From the NCBI GenBank assembly GCA_016783745.1, contig JADHVZ010000018.1, positions 1-38,554 on the forward strand: a DNA stretch of 38,554 bases, read 5' to 3'. Both the position numbers and the translations under genes were made by a program. How positions within the stretch are numbered: position 1 is the first letter of the stretch; each line of letters opens with the position of its first letter. The stretch comes from Candidatus Omnitrophota bacterium. GTDB taxonomy: Bacteria; Omnitrophota; Gorgyraeia; JAHIPI01. The notes under the pieces were generated by a model. The model did no database searches, was not told where the DNA came from, and saw only the letters and a program-made list of their open reading frames with translations. Below are positions 22,866 through 30,479 of the stretch, piece after piece.

Positions 22866-23948
22866 ATGAAAAATGTAAAAGTGTTGATCGGTATACTTAT
22901 CCTGATCTTACTCACTCGGCCCGCGGTCATGATCGCGCAGGAACCCACGCAGATAAATTCTAAAGAGCTGAGTGAGACCGATGTGACGGCTTTTATGCAG
23001 CAGGAGATCTCCGAAGGCAGAAATCTGCTTTTTTGTTCGGCATTCCAGATCGCCTGGGATAGATTATGCGATGATATTCTTACTGAGCCTCTAAGGCTGA
23101 GCGGTGATCCCATAGCCGCAAAAATGCTCAATGAACGGCTTACCGGCGAGGAAGATGTGTCCGGAGATTACTATCTGGCGATGGCAGGTTATAAAAGAGA
23201 CAATATTACCGGGAAGATAGTAGAGGCCATGAAGGAGAGATTCAATGAAAGCCCCGGCATCGATCTTTCATTAAATAATCCGGATGATATCCTGGCCTAC
23301 GCCTTTTTGCTCAAAGACCTGAAATTCGATAAGGAATTTGAATCACTTGAAAGGCCGATTAATTTTACAGGTAAAACCCCTGTTCGGGCATTCGGAATAA
23401 CAAAATTCGCCTTTTCCCCGGCCCATAGAAGCTTAAGCAAACAGCTTGATATCCTGGACTATCAAAGCGATAACGATTTTGTGATCGCTCTTAAATCTGT
23501 CTTGCCCGAGGATGAGATAATTCTTGCTAAGATAGCGCAGGAAGATACACTTCTGGCAAGTGTCGAATCCGTTCTGTCAAGAATAAGCGGACCATCCGGG
23601 TCGAAGATCAGAAGTGATGAGACATTGAAAATACCGAAGTTAGATTTTGATATACTTCACTTTTATTCAGATATTGAGGGAGCGCAATTCCTGAACGAGG
23701 GTTTTGAGAAGCATTTTATAGCGAAAGCCCTTCAGTCTATAAGATTCAGGCTGGATGAAAAAGGGGCGCTATTAAAATCAGAGGCAGCTATCATGGCACC
23801 GACGATGATGCCTCCAAGCAGTCCGCCAAAAATCAGACAGTTCATTTTTGACAAACCATTCCTGATCATGCTTAAGGAAAAAGACGCGAAGTATCCGTAC
23901 TTTGCCATGTGGGTCAGCAACTCCGAGCTTTTAGTCAAATACAAGTAG
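22866..23948 (+). CDS. Secreted serpin-like protein
   Basis: The 360-aa product begins with a signal peptide (about 1-24). The last 60 residues fit the serpin C-terminal pattern: D-E-K-G-A-L-L-K-S-E-A-A-I resembles the reactive-loop hinge (E-E-G-T-E-A-A-A-A-T), then a Pro-rich segment M-M-P-P-S-S-P-P, then F-D-K-P-F-L-I-M-L as the F-x-x-x-x-P-F serpin signature, and an A-M-W-V-S-N strand. The middle also follows serpin order (N-L-L-F-C-S-A-F-Q-I-A near residue 53 for N-x-x-x-S-P-x-S-I). Similarity is remote, so serpin fold is a reasoned guess. Whether it inhibits proteases is uncertain, because the hinge has L, K and E where inhibitory serpins have small residues. It lies 50 bases after the TIGR04073 gene. 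Confidence 0.55.
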   Translation: MKNVKVLIGILILILLTRPAVMIAQEPTQINSKELSETDVTAFMQQEISEGRNLLFCSAFQIAWDRLCDDILTEPLRLSGDPIAAKMLNERLTGEEDVSGDYYLAMAGYKRDNITGKIVEAMKERFNESPGIDLSLNNPDDILAYAFLLKDLKFDKEFESLERPINFTGKTPVRAFGITKFAFSPAHRSLSKQLDILDYQSDNDFVIALKSVLPEDEIILAKIAQEDTLLASVESVLSRISGPSGSKIRSDETLKIPKLDFDILHFYSDIEGAQFLNEGFEKHFIAKALQSIRFRLDEKGALLKSEAAIMAPTMMPPSSPPKIRQFIFDKPFLIMLKEKDAKYPYFAMWVSNSELLVKYK

Positions 23949-23983
23949 TTTTAACCCCTCACACAACACTTCTTTTTTGCTAA

Positions 23984-24012
23984 TTGACTTTTCTATCCAT
24001 TAATGTTATATT
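23984..24012 (+). promoter_or_regulatory. Sigma70-type promoter for the GT9/radical SAM genes
   Basis: TTGACT, 17 bases, TATATT in an AT-rich gap, 62 bases before the GT9 start codon. Both boxes match consensus at five of six positions. Confidence 0.6.
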
Positions 24013-24073
24013 CTAATTACACTATTATATGTGCTAAAATATGTTTTCTTAACGATAAAACAGGAGTGTAGGT

Positions 24074-25045
24074 ATGGGAAAAGTGCTGATCATAAAACTT
24101 GGTTACTCAGAGACGCTTGACAAGGAGATCTCGCGGACCACTTCGTTGGGTGATGTCCTGAGGACAACATTTATATTAAATTTCTTTAAGCGTGACGATG
24201 TGAGCTGGTTTGTTGATGAAAAAGCCGCGCCGCTCTTGGAGAATAACCCTTATATAAGCCGCGTACTGATCCATAATCTTGAGACTGTGCTTCAGCTTCA
24301 GCATGAGCGCTTTGATACGGTCATCAATCTGGAAAAAGTCCCCGGTATATGCGCCCTTGCGGATTCGATCAGTGCATGGAGGAGGTTCGGGTTCAGATTT
24401 GATGAATATAGGGGAACTGCCCAGAGTTATGACGGCGCGGAAAAAGTTCTGGCGCTTTCTTCAAGCGACGATGAGAAGAGGGAGAACAAAAGATACTGGC
24501 AGGAGGCGCTTGCAGAGATGATAGGGAAAAACTGGAAAGGCGAAGGGTATGTATTGGGGCATAAGCCAAAAACAAAGCTTGTCCGCGATATCGGCTTTAA
24601 CTGGCAGACCGGCCAAAAATGGAGGAACAAGGCCTGGCCCAGGGAAAACTGGGAAGCGCTGGAGGGGCTCCTCAAAAATAATTATTCTATAGACTGGCAG
24701 CAGGGGCTGAACGATCTCCGCGAATATATGGACTGGATAAACACCTGCAAACTTATAGTGACCAATGACTCACTCGGTATGCACCTGGCGGTCGCGTTAA
24801 AAAGAAAGGTTATAGCCCTTTTTGGGCCCAGCTCTTCCAAGGAAGTCTATCTTTATGAAAAAGGAAAGATACTGCTCCCGAAGACAAGTTATAACTGCGT
24901 ACCGTGCCTTCAGAGAGAATGTTTTCAAAAAGAGCATTGCATGCATTTTATCAAGCCAAAGGATGTAGCAAAAGAGGCGGAAAAGATATTGAAGCAAGGT
25001 AAGCAAGCCGGGCACGCCAGATCCGCTATGGTAGGGGCAAAATAG
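24074..25045 (+). CDS. GT9 (heptosyltransferase-type) glycosyltransferase
   Basis: The 323-aa protein has the ADP-heptose:LPS heptosyltransferase fold markers: an N-terminal K-V-L-I-I-K-L-G-Y, S-L-G-D-V-L-R-T-T-F followed by a Rossmann domain, and a C-terminal donor-binding segment T-N-D-S-L-G-M-H-L-A-V-A-L with A-L-F-G-P-S-S. GT9 enzymes add heptose or related sugars to lipopolysaccharide-type acceptors on the cytoplasmic face. A late cysteine cluster (C-V-P-C-L-Q-R-E-C) is commonly present in heptosyltransferases of this type. It leads a unit with a radical SAM gene 5 bases downstream and has its own promoter. The acceptor and exact donor are unknown. Confidence 0.85.
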   Translation: MGKVLIIKLGYSETLDKEISRTTSLGDVLRTTFILNFFKRDDVSWFVDEKAAPLLENNPYISRVLIHNLETVLQLQHERFDTVINLEKVPGICALADSISAWRRFGFRFDEYRGTAQSYDGAEKVLALSSSDDEKRENKRYWQEALAEMIGKNWKGEGYVLGHKPKTKLVRDIGFNWQTGQKWRNKAWPRENWEALEGLLKNNYSIDWQQGLNDLREYMDWINTCKLIVTNDSLGMHLAVALKRKVIALFGPSSSKEVYLYEKGKILLPKTSYNCVPCLQRECFQKEHCMHFIKPKDVAKEAEKILKQGKQAGHARSAMVGAK

Positions 25046-25050
25046 CTTTA

Positions 25051-26115
25051 ATGGATGATTTCAGGATAGATTCACACAAGCTGATATATCATGTAGACAG
25101 GGTACGTGATTGGACTGTAGGCAAAAATATATACCCTCTTTACGCGGAAATATCTCCCTACGGCGGCTGTAATCACCGCTGCATTTTCTGCGCCCTTGAT
25201 TATCTGGAATATAAACCGCAGATGCTGGAGACGAATGTCCTGAAGCGTTTTCTAAAGGATATTACCCGGAAAGGCGTAAAGAGTATTATGTTCGCCGGAG
25301 AAGGGGAACCGCTCCTTCATAAGGATATGGCGGAGTTGATAAAATACGCGAAGGATCAGGGGTTAGATATAGCGATCACCACTAACGGCACACTATTGTC
25401 TAAGGCGCTTCTTGAAAGCATCCTCCCGCGCCTCAGCTGGCTTAGAATAAGCCTGAACGCGGGGACCGCGAAAAACTACGCCTCCATCCATAAAACACGC
25501 CCCGAAGATTTTAATAAGGTCATAGCGAATATAAAAGAAGCCGTGAAATTGAAAAAGAAGAAGCGGCTTTCATGCACCATAGGGGCCCAATTCCTGCTTT
25601 TAAACGAAAATTACAGGGACGCCGGGAAGCTGGCGGGCATATTAAAGGATAAAAAGGCGGATTATCTTATAATAAAACCCTATTCCCAGCACCCGCAAAG
25701 CCGTAATCGCCTCGGCGCGGGACTTCATTATGATAAGTTGCTGTATACGGAGAGAAGGCTTAGCGATTATAACAGCGGCAGTTTCCGGGTGGTCTTCAGG
25801 AAGCAGACAATGCTTAATCTCCGGGATGAGAAGCCATATGGTAAATGCCTGGGGCTGCCGTTCTGGACATATCTTGCTTCGTGGGGGGATCTATATGCGT
25901 GCAGCGCCTTTTTGGGCGATAAGCGCTTCTGCTACGGGAATATCTACAAAGAGTCTTTTGAAAAGGCATGGAATAGCCCGAAGAGAAAAAGTATAATGAA
26001 AATGATGGAGCGGGAGTGGGATATCAGTGATTGCAGGGAGGCCTGCAGGCTGGACGCGGTAAACAGGTATCTCTGGGAATTAAAGAATCCACCGGCACAT
26101 GTTAACTTTATATGA
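25051..26115 (+). CDS. Radical SAM protein with SPASM-like C-terminal region (type A)
   Basis: The 354-aa protein has the [4Fe-4S]-SAM motif C40-N-H-R-C44-I-F-C47, a G-E-G-E-P glycine motif and a C-terminal cysteine region (G-K-C, C-S-A-F, D-C-R-E-A-C) compatible with an auxiliary cluster. The N-terminus (K-L-I-Y-H-V-D-R-V-R-D-W) and C-terminus (W-E-L-K-N-P-P-A-H-V-N-F-I) are shared with the radical SAM protein at 28398, showing the two are paralogues of one subgroup. Radical SAM proteins of this layout turn up in surface-polysaccharide gene clusters, where their substrates are mostly unknown. A 5-base gap after the GT9 gene suggests co-translation. The following 250 bases hold a repeat tract and no gene. 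Confidence 0.88.
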   Translation: MDDFRIDSHKLIYHVDRVRDWTVGKNIYPLYAEISPYGGCNHRCIFCALDYLEYKPQMLETNVLKRFLKDITRKGVKSIMFAGEGEPLLHKDMAELIKYAKDQGLDIAITTNGTLLSKALLESILPRLSWLRISLNAGTAKNYASIHKTRPEDFNKVIANIKEAVKLKKKKRLSCTIGAQFLLLNENYRDAGKLAGILKDKKADYLIIKPYSQHPQSRNRLGAGLHYDKLLYTERRLSDYNSGSFRVVFRKQTMLNLRDEKPYGKCLGLPFWTYLASWGDLYACSAFLGDKRFCYGNIYKESFEKAWNSPKRKSIMKMMEREWDISDCREACRLDAVNRYLWELKNPPAHVNFI

Positions 26116-26124
26116 TGATAAGTA

Positions 26125-26252
26125 AACGTGGGTTAGCACGTCACCACGTCACCAGGTCACACGTCACCAGGTCACACGTCACCAGGTCACACGTCACCAG
26201 TATAAGAAAACCCCTGGTGACCTTGTGACGTGGTGACGTTGTAACCCATGTT
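26125..26252. repeat. Tandem 15-bp repeats inside a long imperfect palindrome
   Basis: Three exact units of ACGTCACCAGGTCAC (26146-26190) with partial units at both ends form a tandem array. The array's left flank (26125-26160) pairs with 26217-26252 at 32 of 36 positions, so the transcript could fold into a long hairpin. No spacers exist between units, so this is not a CRISPR. The gap 26116-26367 contains this tract and the neighbouring direct repeat and no recognisable gene. Confidence 0.75.
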
Positions 26253-26322
26253 TCTTTACACTGGCATTCTGGTGACGTTGTGTCGTGTAACCCATGTTTC
26301 TTTACACTGGCATTCTGGTGAC
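26241..26322. repeat. 36-bp perfect direct repeat (two copies)
   Basis: The block GTAACCCATGTTTCTTTACA.. of 36 bases occurs at 26241-26276 and again, without mismatch, at 26287-26322, separated by 10 bases. The first copy overlaps the right arm of the adjoining palindrome. It looks like a recent local duplication in a region of variable repeats, directly upstream of the transketolase genes. Confidence 0.75.
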
Positions 26323-26367
26323 CCAGGTTTTACGTAAACCGTAAACCGACTATGTATTATCACGATT

Positions 26368-27183
26368 ATGACAGACATTAAATTTCTGCGACAAAAGGCG
26401 AACGAGATACGGAGCGAAGTTTTAAGAGTAGCCGTTCCCCACGGGGCCGGACATATAGCGCCCTCACTATCATGCCTGGATATACTCGTAGCGCTTTATT
26501 ATGAGTGCATGGCGTATGATCCTAAAAAACCGGCCTGGGAGGACCGCGACAGGCTTGTTTTTTCAAAAGGCCACGGCTGTTACGCCCTTTACGCGATCCT
26601 GAATGATCTGGGAGTCCTGCCGAAAGAAAAATGGGAAGGTTTTTATACTGAAAAAAGCGATCTTGCCGGCTGTATAGAAAGGCATTCGGAGTACGGGCTT
26701 GAAGCGGGCTGCGGTTCTCTGGGGCACGGTCTTCCTATAGCTACGGGGATCGCTTTCGGAGCTAAAATACAGAATAAGGGTTACCATACATTTTGCATAG
26801 CCGGAGACGGTGAATTACAGGAAGGATCCACCTGGGAGGCTCTGCAGTTTGCCGTTAAGCACGAAGTGGGTAACCTCATTATCATAGTCGACCACAATCG
26901 GTTACAGGCTATGGATTTTATCGTGAATATCCTCGATAGAGAAAAGACCGATCTCATCAAAAGATTACGTGGATTCGGCCTGTCTCCGGTTACATGCCCG
27001 GGACACAATATGCCCAAACTTGTCGATACAATAAAAACGGCGAAGGCAGCGTTTTCTAAAGTACCCAAAGTCATTGTCGCGGACACGATAAAAGGCCGTG
27101 GCTTGAAATGCATGGAAAACGTACCGAAATTTCATTTCAGGATCCCCACAAAGGAAGAGCTTTCGACGGGGAAAGACATATGA
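26368..27183 (+). CDS. Transketolase N-terminal (TPP pyrophosphate-binding) subunit
   Basis: The 271-aa product is the first half of a split transketolase. It has G-A-G-H-I-A-P-S-L-S near the start, H-S-E-Y-G-L-E-A-G-C-G-S-L-G-H-G-L in the active-site region, and the thiamine-diphosphate motif G-D-G-E-L-Q-E-G-S followed by V-D-H-N (the G-D-G-x(n)-N signature). Split transketolases are common in archaea and in bacterial sugar-biosynthesis clusters, where they transfer two-carbon units to unusual acceptors. Here the ATGA overlap with the next gene gives coupled synthesis of the Pyr-domain partner. Its setting among a GT2, radical SAM genes and a GT9 argues for specialised sugar metabolism rather than the pentose phosphate pathway. 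No strong ribosome binding site is visible before the ATG. Confidence 0.88.
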   Translation: MTDIKFLRQKANEIRSEVLRVAVPHGAGHIAPSLSCLDILVALYYECMAYDPKKPAWEDRDRLVFSKGHGCYALYAILNDLGVLPKEKWEGFYTEKSDLAGCIERHSEYGLEAGCGSLGHGLPIATGIAFGAKIQNKGYHTFCIAGDGELQEGSTWEALQFAVKHEVGNLIIIVDHNRLQAMDFIVNILDREKTDLIKRLRGFGLSPVTCPGHNMPKLVDTIKTAKAAFSKVPKVIVADTIKGRGLKCMENVPKFHFRIPTKEELSTGKDI

Positions 27184-27671
27184 GCAATACTAATGACTAT
27201 AGAAAAGAGATCATAGACACGCTTTTGCCTTATTTTAAAAAGGATGAACGCCTGCGCCTTTTAGTCTGTGATATGGGCTTCGGCGTTACGGATAAGTTAA
27301 AAGAAGTTATGCCGGAAAGTATGATGAACTGCGGCATCATGGAGCAGGGGACTGTGGGCGTAGCCGCGGGGATGGCCCTGAGCGGCCTCAGGCCGGTGGT
27401 CTATTCAATAGTAAATTTTCTGGTGTATAGAGCATTAGAGCAAATACGCAATGACCTGGTTTTGCAGAAGCTGAACGTCAAGCTTATCGGCACCGGATGT
27501 GACGACTATTTCAGTTTTTTAGGGCCTTCCCACTGTTGCGGTAAAGACGATATAGCTTTGATGAAATTGATCGATGTAAAAGTCTATGACCCTTATACGG
27601 ATAAAAGGCCGTTCAGCAAGTTAGTGGATGACTGGATAAATAGCGACGGCCCAGCCTATATCCGCGTATAG
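27180..27671 (+). CDS. Transketolase Pyr-domain subunit (C-terminal domain missing)
   Basis: The true start is ATG 27180, overlapping the stop of the first subunit by 4 bases (the track start at 27108 is inside that gene). It gives 163 aa. The product is the pyrimidine-binding domain, with the catalytic glutamate in G-I-M-E-Q-G and following A-G-M-A-L-S-G-L-R-P. Normal transketolase C-terminal subunits are about 300 aa and continue with a third domain, but this one stops after P-A-Y-I-R-V, the end of the Pyr domain. The gene ends cleanly and the next begins 15 bases later, with no relic of the missing domain, so it seems a genuine short form. The catalytic TPP site needs only the PP and Pyr domains. 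Confidence 0.85.
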   Translation: MSNTNDYRKEIIDTLLPYFKKDERLRLLVCDMGFGVTDKLKEVMPESMMNCGIMEQGTVGVAAGMALSGLRPVVYSIVNFLVYRALEQIRNDLVLQKLNVKLIGTGCDDYFSFLGPSHCCGKDDIALMKLIDVKVYDPYTDKRPFSKLVDDWINSDGPAYIRV

Positions 27672-27685
27672 ACAGGAATCACTCT

Positions 27686-28438
27686 ATGCTACTGACAATC
27701 ATAATGCCCGCCCTCAACGAGGAGAATAACATCAATGCCGCTATTGATGATACTTTGTCCTCCTTCAGAGAATATAGTATTGACGGAGAAGTGCTGGTTA
27801 TAAACGACGGCAGTACGGATTCCACGCCTGATCTGATCAAACGTAAGGTAGAGGAGAATCCCGGGAAAGTAAGAACGCTTGACCATCCAAAGCCGCAGGG
27901 TATAGGTTCTTCATTCTGGGACGGTGCGGATAACGCTAAGGGCGATATAGTCTGCCTGCTGCCGGGCGATAATGAGAATATACCTGGTGAGATCTTACGC
28001 TACGTGGGGCTTATGGAAGACGTGGATCTGGTCATACCGTTTGTATTGAACAGAGAAGTGCGTTCGACTTTCCGAAGGTTCCTTTCAGCGAATTATGTCC
28101 GGTTTATAAATTGCAGCTTCAGGACCTCTCTTACTTACACGACGGGGACAGTCATCTACAGAAAATCTCTCCTTAAAGAATTAAAAACCAGGAGAATGGG
28201 CTTCTTTTTTCAGACAGATATACTGATCAGGCTGGTAAAGCGCGGATACCTCTTAGCCGAAGTCCCTTATAAATTACGGGAAAGGGGAGGCGGCAAGTCT
28301 AAAGCTGTCAGATTGCGCTCTCTCGGAGATATCGTAAGAGGCTATTTTAAGCTTTTAGCCGATATCTATTTCAAAAAAGAAAGCATAAAAAAGGCATATG
28401 CCCAGGACTCAGTTACGGCAAAGCGAAAAAGTGGTTAA
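27686..28438 (+). CDS. GT2 family glycosyltransferase (DPM1/ArnC-like)
   Basis: The 250-aa GT-A protein begins I-I-M-P-A-L-N-E-E-N-N and has the nucleotide-binding N-D-G-S-T-D-S-T, then L-P-G-D-N-E-N at the DXD position and a G-x-F-F-Q-T-D-I-L-I-R-L acceptor segment. It is closest in layout to dolichyl/polyprenyl-phosphate sugar transferases, but has no C-terminal membrane helices, so it is probably a soluble or peripheral enzyme. The product could be a lipid-linked sugar for cell-surface assembly. Its end overlaps the following radical SAM gene by 41 bases, which suggests coupling with that gene. Confidence 0.87.
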   Translation: MLLTIIMPALNEENNINAAIDDTLSSFREYSIDGEVLVINDGSTDSTPDLIKRKVEENPGKVRTLDHPKPQGIGSSFWDGADNAKGDIVCLLPGDNENIPGEILRYVGLMEDVDLVIPFVLNREVRSTFRRFLSANYVRFINCSFRTSLTYTTGTVIYRKSLLKELKTRRMGFFFQTDILIRLVKRGYLLAEVPYKLRERGGGKSKAVRLRSLGDIVRGYFKLLADIYFKKESIKKAYAQDSVTAKRKSG

Positions 28439-29558
28439 GCATATAGAAGAGGTGAAACACCTCGTGCTTGACGGCCACAAGATGCTTTGGCACAAAGACA
28501 GGGTAGAGGCGTGGCTTGACGGCAAGAGGATAGCGCCGGTAACTATAGATTGTTCTCTGACCAGAAGGTGCAGTTATAGATGTGTATACTGTTACGGCCA
28601 GCTTCAGGCTAACGATGAGAAGAGGATGACCAGAGACGTGATCTTCCGTTTTCTCGATGATGCCGCGGAGATCGGTGTCAAGGGCGTAAGTTTTGTCAGT
28701 GACGGGGAAAGCACCTGTTCACCGCATATTTATGACGCTATAGTAAAGGGCAAAGCAAACGGCCTGGATATGGCGCTCGGTACCAACGGTTATCTGCTCA
28801 AGAACGAACGCCTGGAAGAGATCCTGCCCTGCCTTACTTATTTAAGATTCAACATTTCCGCCGCCCAGACCCGATCCTATGCCGAGATCATGGGCTGCAG
28901 CGAAAAGTGCTTCCATAAAGTGATCAATACAATAAAAAAGAGCGTTGAGATAAAACGGAAAAAGAAACTTTCCGTTACCATAGGCATGCAAATGGTCCTG
29001 ATGCCGCGATTCGCGGATCAGATCATACCGTTCGCTAATCTGGGTAAATCGCTCGGAGTCGACTACGCCATAATCAAGCACTGTAGCGATGACGAGAAAG
29101 GGAGCCTGGGTGTCGACTATTCGCAGTATTTTGAACTGGTGGATCTATTGAAGCAGGCAGAAGCGCTATCGACTAAAGACTATCTGGTCAAGGCGAAATG
29201 GTCCAAGATCTTAAGTGACGGAAAAAGAAAATACACCAAATGCTACGGCCCTGCCTTCATTATGCAGTTTTCAGGTTCGGGCCTGGTCGCGCCGTGCGGC
29301 ATGCTATTTAACAGCAGGTTCAAGAAAAACTTTCATATAGGCAATATAGCGGATACATCGTTCAAAAATATATGGAAGAGCAAAAGATATCGGGATGTCC
29401 TTGATCATATACATTCGGATAAATTCAATCCACAGACAGACTGTGGGACTCTTTGTCTGCAGCATAAGGTCAATGAGTTTCTCTGGGACTTGAAAAATGG
29501 GAAGGCAGACCTTAAGAAGCCGCCGGGCAAACCGCCGCAGCATATAAATTTCGTTTAA
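28398..29558 (+). CDS. Radical SAM protein with SPASM-like C-terminal region (type A paralogue)
   Basis: The 386-aa protein has the cluster motif C58-S-Y-R-C62-V-Y-C65, a D-G-E-S glycine-like motif, and late cysteines (T-K-C-Y-G-P-A, P-C-G-M, D-C-G-T-L-C) suitable for an auxiliary Fe-S cluster. Its N-terminal K-M-L-W-H-K-D-R-V-E-A-W and C-terminal F-L-W-D-L-K-N ... P-P-Q-H-I-N-F-V ends mirror the protein at 25051, so both probably act on related substrates. The ATG 28398 lies within the GT2 gene, preceded by AAAAAAGG. A later start is possible, but the shared N-terminal motif begins around residue 28, so it cannot be far inside. A 147-base gap without clear signals follows. Confidence 0.88.
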   Translation: MPRTQLRQSEKVVKHIEEVKHLVLDGHKMLWHKDRVEAWLDGKRIAPVTIDCSLTRRCSYRCVYCYGQLQANDEKRMTRDVIFRFLDDAAEIGVKGVSFVSDGESTCSPHIYDAIVKGKANGLDMALGTNGYLLKNERLEEILPCLTYLRFNISAAQTRSYAEIMGCSEKCFHKVINTIKKSVEIKRKKKLSVTIGMQMVLMPRFADQIIPFANLGKSLGVDYAIIKHCSDDEKGSLGVDYSQYFELVDLLKQAEALSTKDYLVKAKWSKILSDGKRKYTKCYGPAFIMQFSGSGLVAPCGMLFNSRFKKNFHIGNIADTSFKNIWKSKRYRDVLDHIHSDKFNPQTDCGTLCLQHKVNEFLWDLKNGKADLKKPPGKPPQHINFV

Positions 29559-29705
29559 ACTTATTTTAAAAGACTTGATGAATAGAAGAACACTCCTAAA
29601 AGTCCTTCCGGGGCTGATATTTATTTTCATTCCTCATAATTTTGATGGCGCTTTTTGCGGGATATTACATATTTTTGCCCCGGAAACCGGAGATGCGTGA
29701 GTTTT

Positions 29706-30461
29706 ATGAAAAGTCAGGATAAAGTCTCTGAAGCCGCGTTCTTTGACGGGATTGCGGAAGCGGGAGAATACGATGCCCTGACTCAGCGGGCATATGACAG
29801 GCTGGTACTCTTTTTTGAAAGGTTTATCAAACCTGAACCTGGAGAAAAGCTGATAGATCTGGGGTGCGGAACAGGCGCTTTTACAAAAGAACTTAAAAAA
29901 TTCAGTCTGAATATAACAGCAGTCGATCTCTCTCAGAACGCGGTCAGTTCCGCAAAAAAGGATAATCCGGGATATTCCGCGATTTGCTCTGATATAGAAA
30001 AGCTGAGTTTTGCTGATGAAAGCTTTGATGTCGTGGTCTTCAGCGCGGTTTTACATCACTTTAAAGATTTTTCGAGATGCGCCTCTGAAGCTTACAGGGT
30101 GCTTAAGAAGGGGGGAAGGTTTTACGCCTTTGATCCTAATATGAGAAACCCTTTCATGAGGATCTACAGAAGCGCGCGTTCCGGCAAGGGTCGGAGAGCT
30201 CTACGGCCCGTAGGGCCGGAGGCCTCGCCATACACCGTCAATGAAAGGCTTTTATCAAAAGAGGAGCTGGAAAAGGCTTTTAAGGAAGCCGGTTTTTCCG
30301 CGTCTGTTCTGGCCGTATCCGGAATAGAGTTAAGGCAGGCAAATAGAGGAATATTTGACAGATTCCTCACTTTTTATAATCTGCTTGAAAGGGGCATGGC
30401 ATCATTGCCTCTCGCGCGATACTACGGATCGCATTTGATAACCTACGGCGTAAAGACGTAG
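29706..30461 (+). CDS. Class I SAM-dependent methyltransferase
   Basis: The product (251 aa from ATG 29706) has motif I L-I-D-L-G-C-G-T-G-A-F-T, an acidic residue after strand 2 (A-V-D-L-S), C-S-D-I-E and the post-II segment F-D-V-V-V-F-S-A-V-L-H-H-F. This is a UbiE/type-11-like small-molecule methyltransferase. The target is unknown; lipid, sugar or radical-SAM product methylation would all fit the neighbourhood. GTG 29697 is an alternative start with GGAG four bases upstream; the track's 29655 start is too far up. It is followed after 18 bases by the dual radical SAM gene and begins the very compact block that runs to the end of the window. Confidence 0.88.
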   Translation: MKSQDKVSEAAFFDGIAEAGEYDALTQRAYDRLVLFFERFIKPEPGEKLIDLGCGTGAFTKELKKFSLNITAVDLSQNAVSSAKKDNPGYSAICSDIEKLSFADESFDVVVFSAVLHHFKDFSRCASEAYRVLKKGGRFYAFDPNMRNPFMRIYRSARSGKGRRALRPVGPEASPYTVNERLLSKEELEKAFKEAGFSASVLAVSGIELRQANRGIFDRFLTFYNLLERGMASLPLARYYGSHLITYGVKT

Positions 30462-30479
30462 CATTCTTCAGGTACAAAA

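Noticed and set aside
26138-26200. Tandem repeats as a CRISPR array
   Set aside because: Units are 15 bp and directly adjacent with no spacers, and no cas genes are present.
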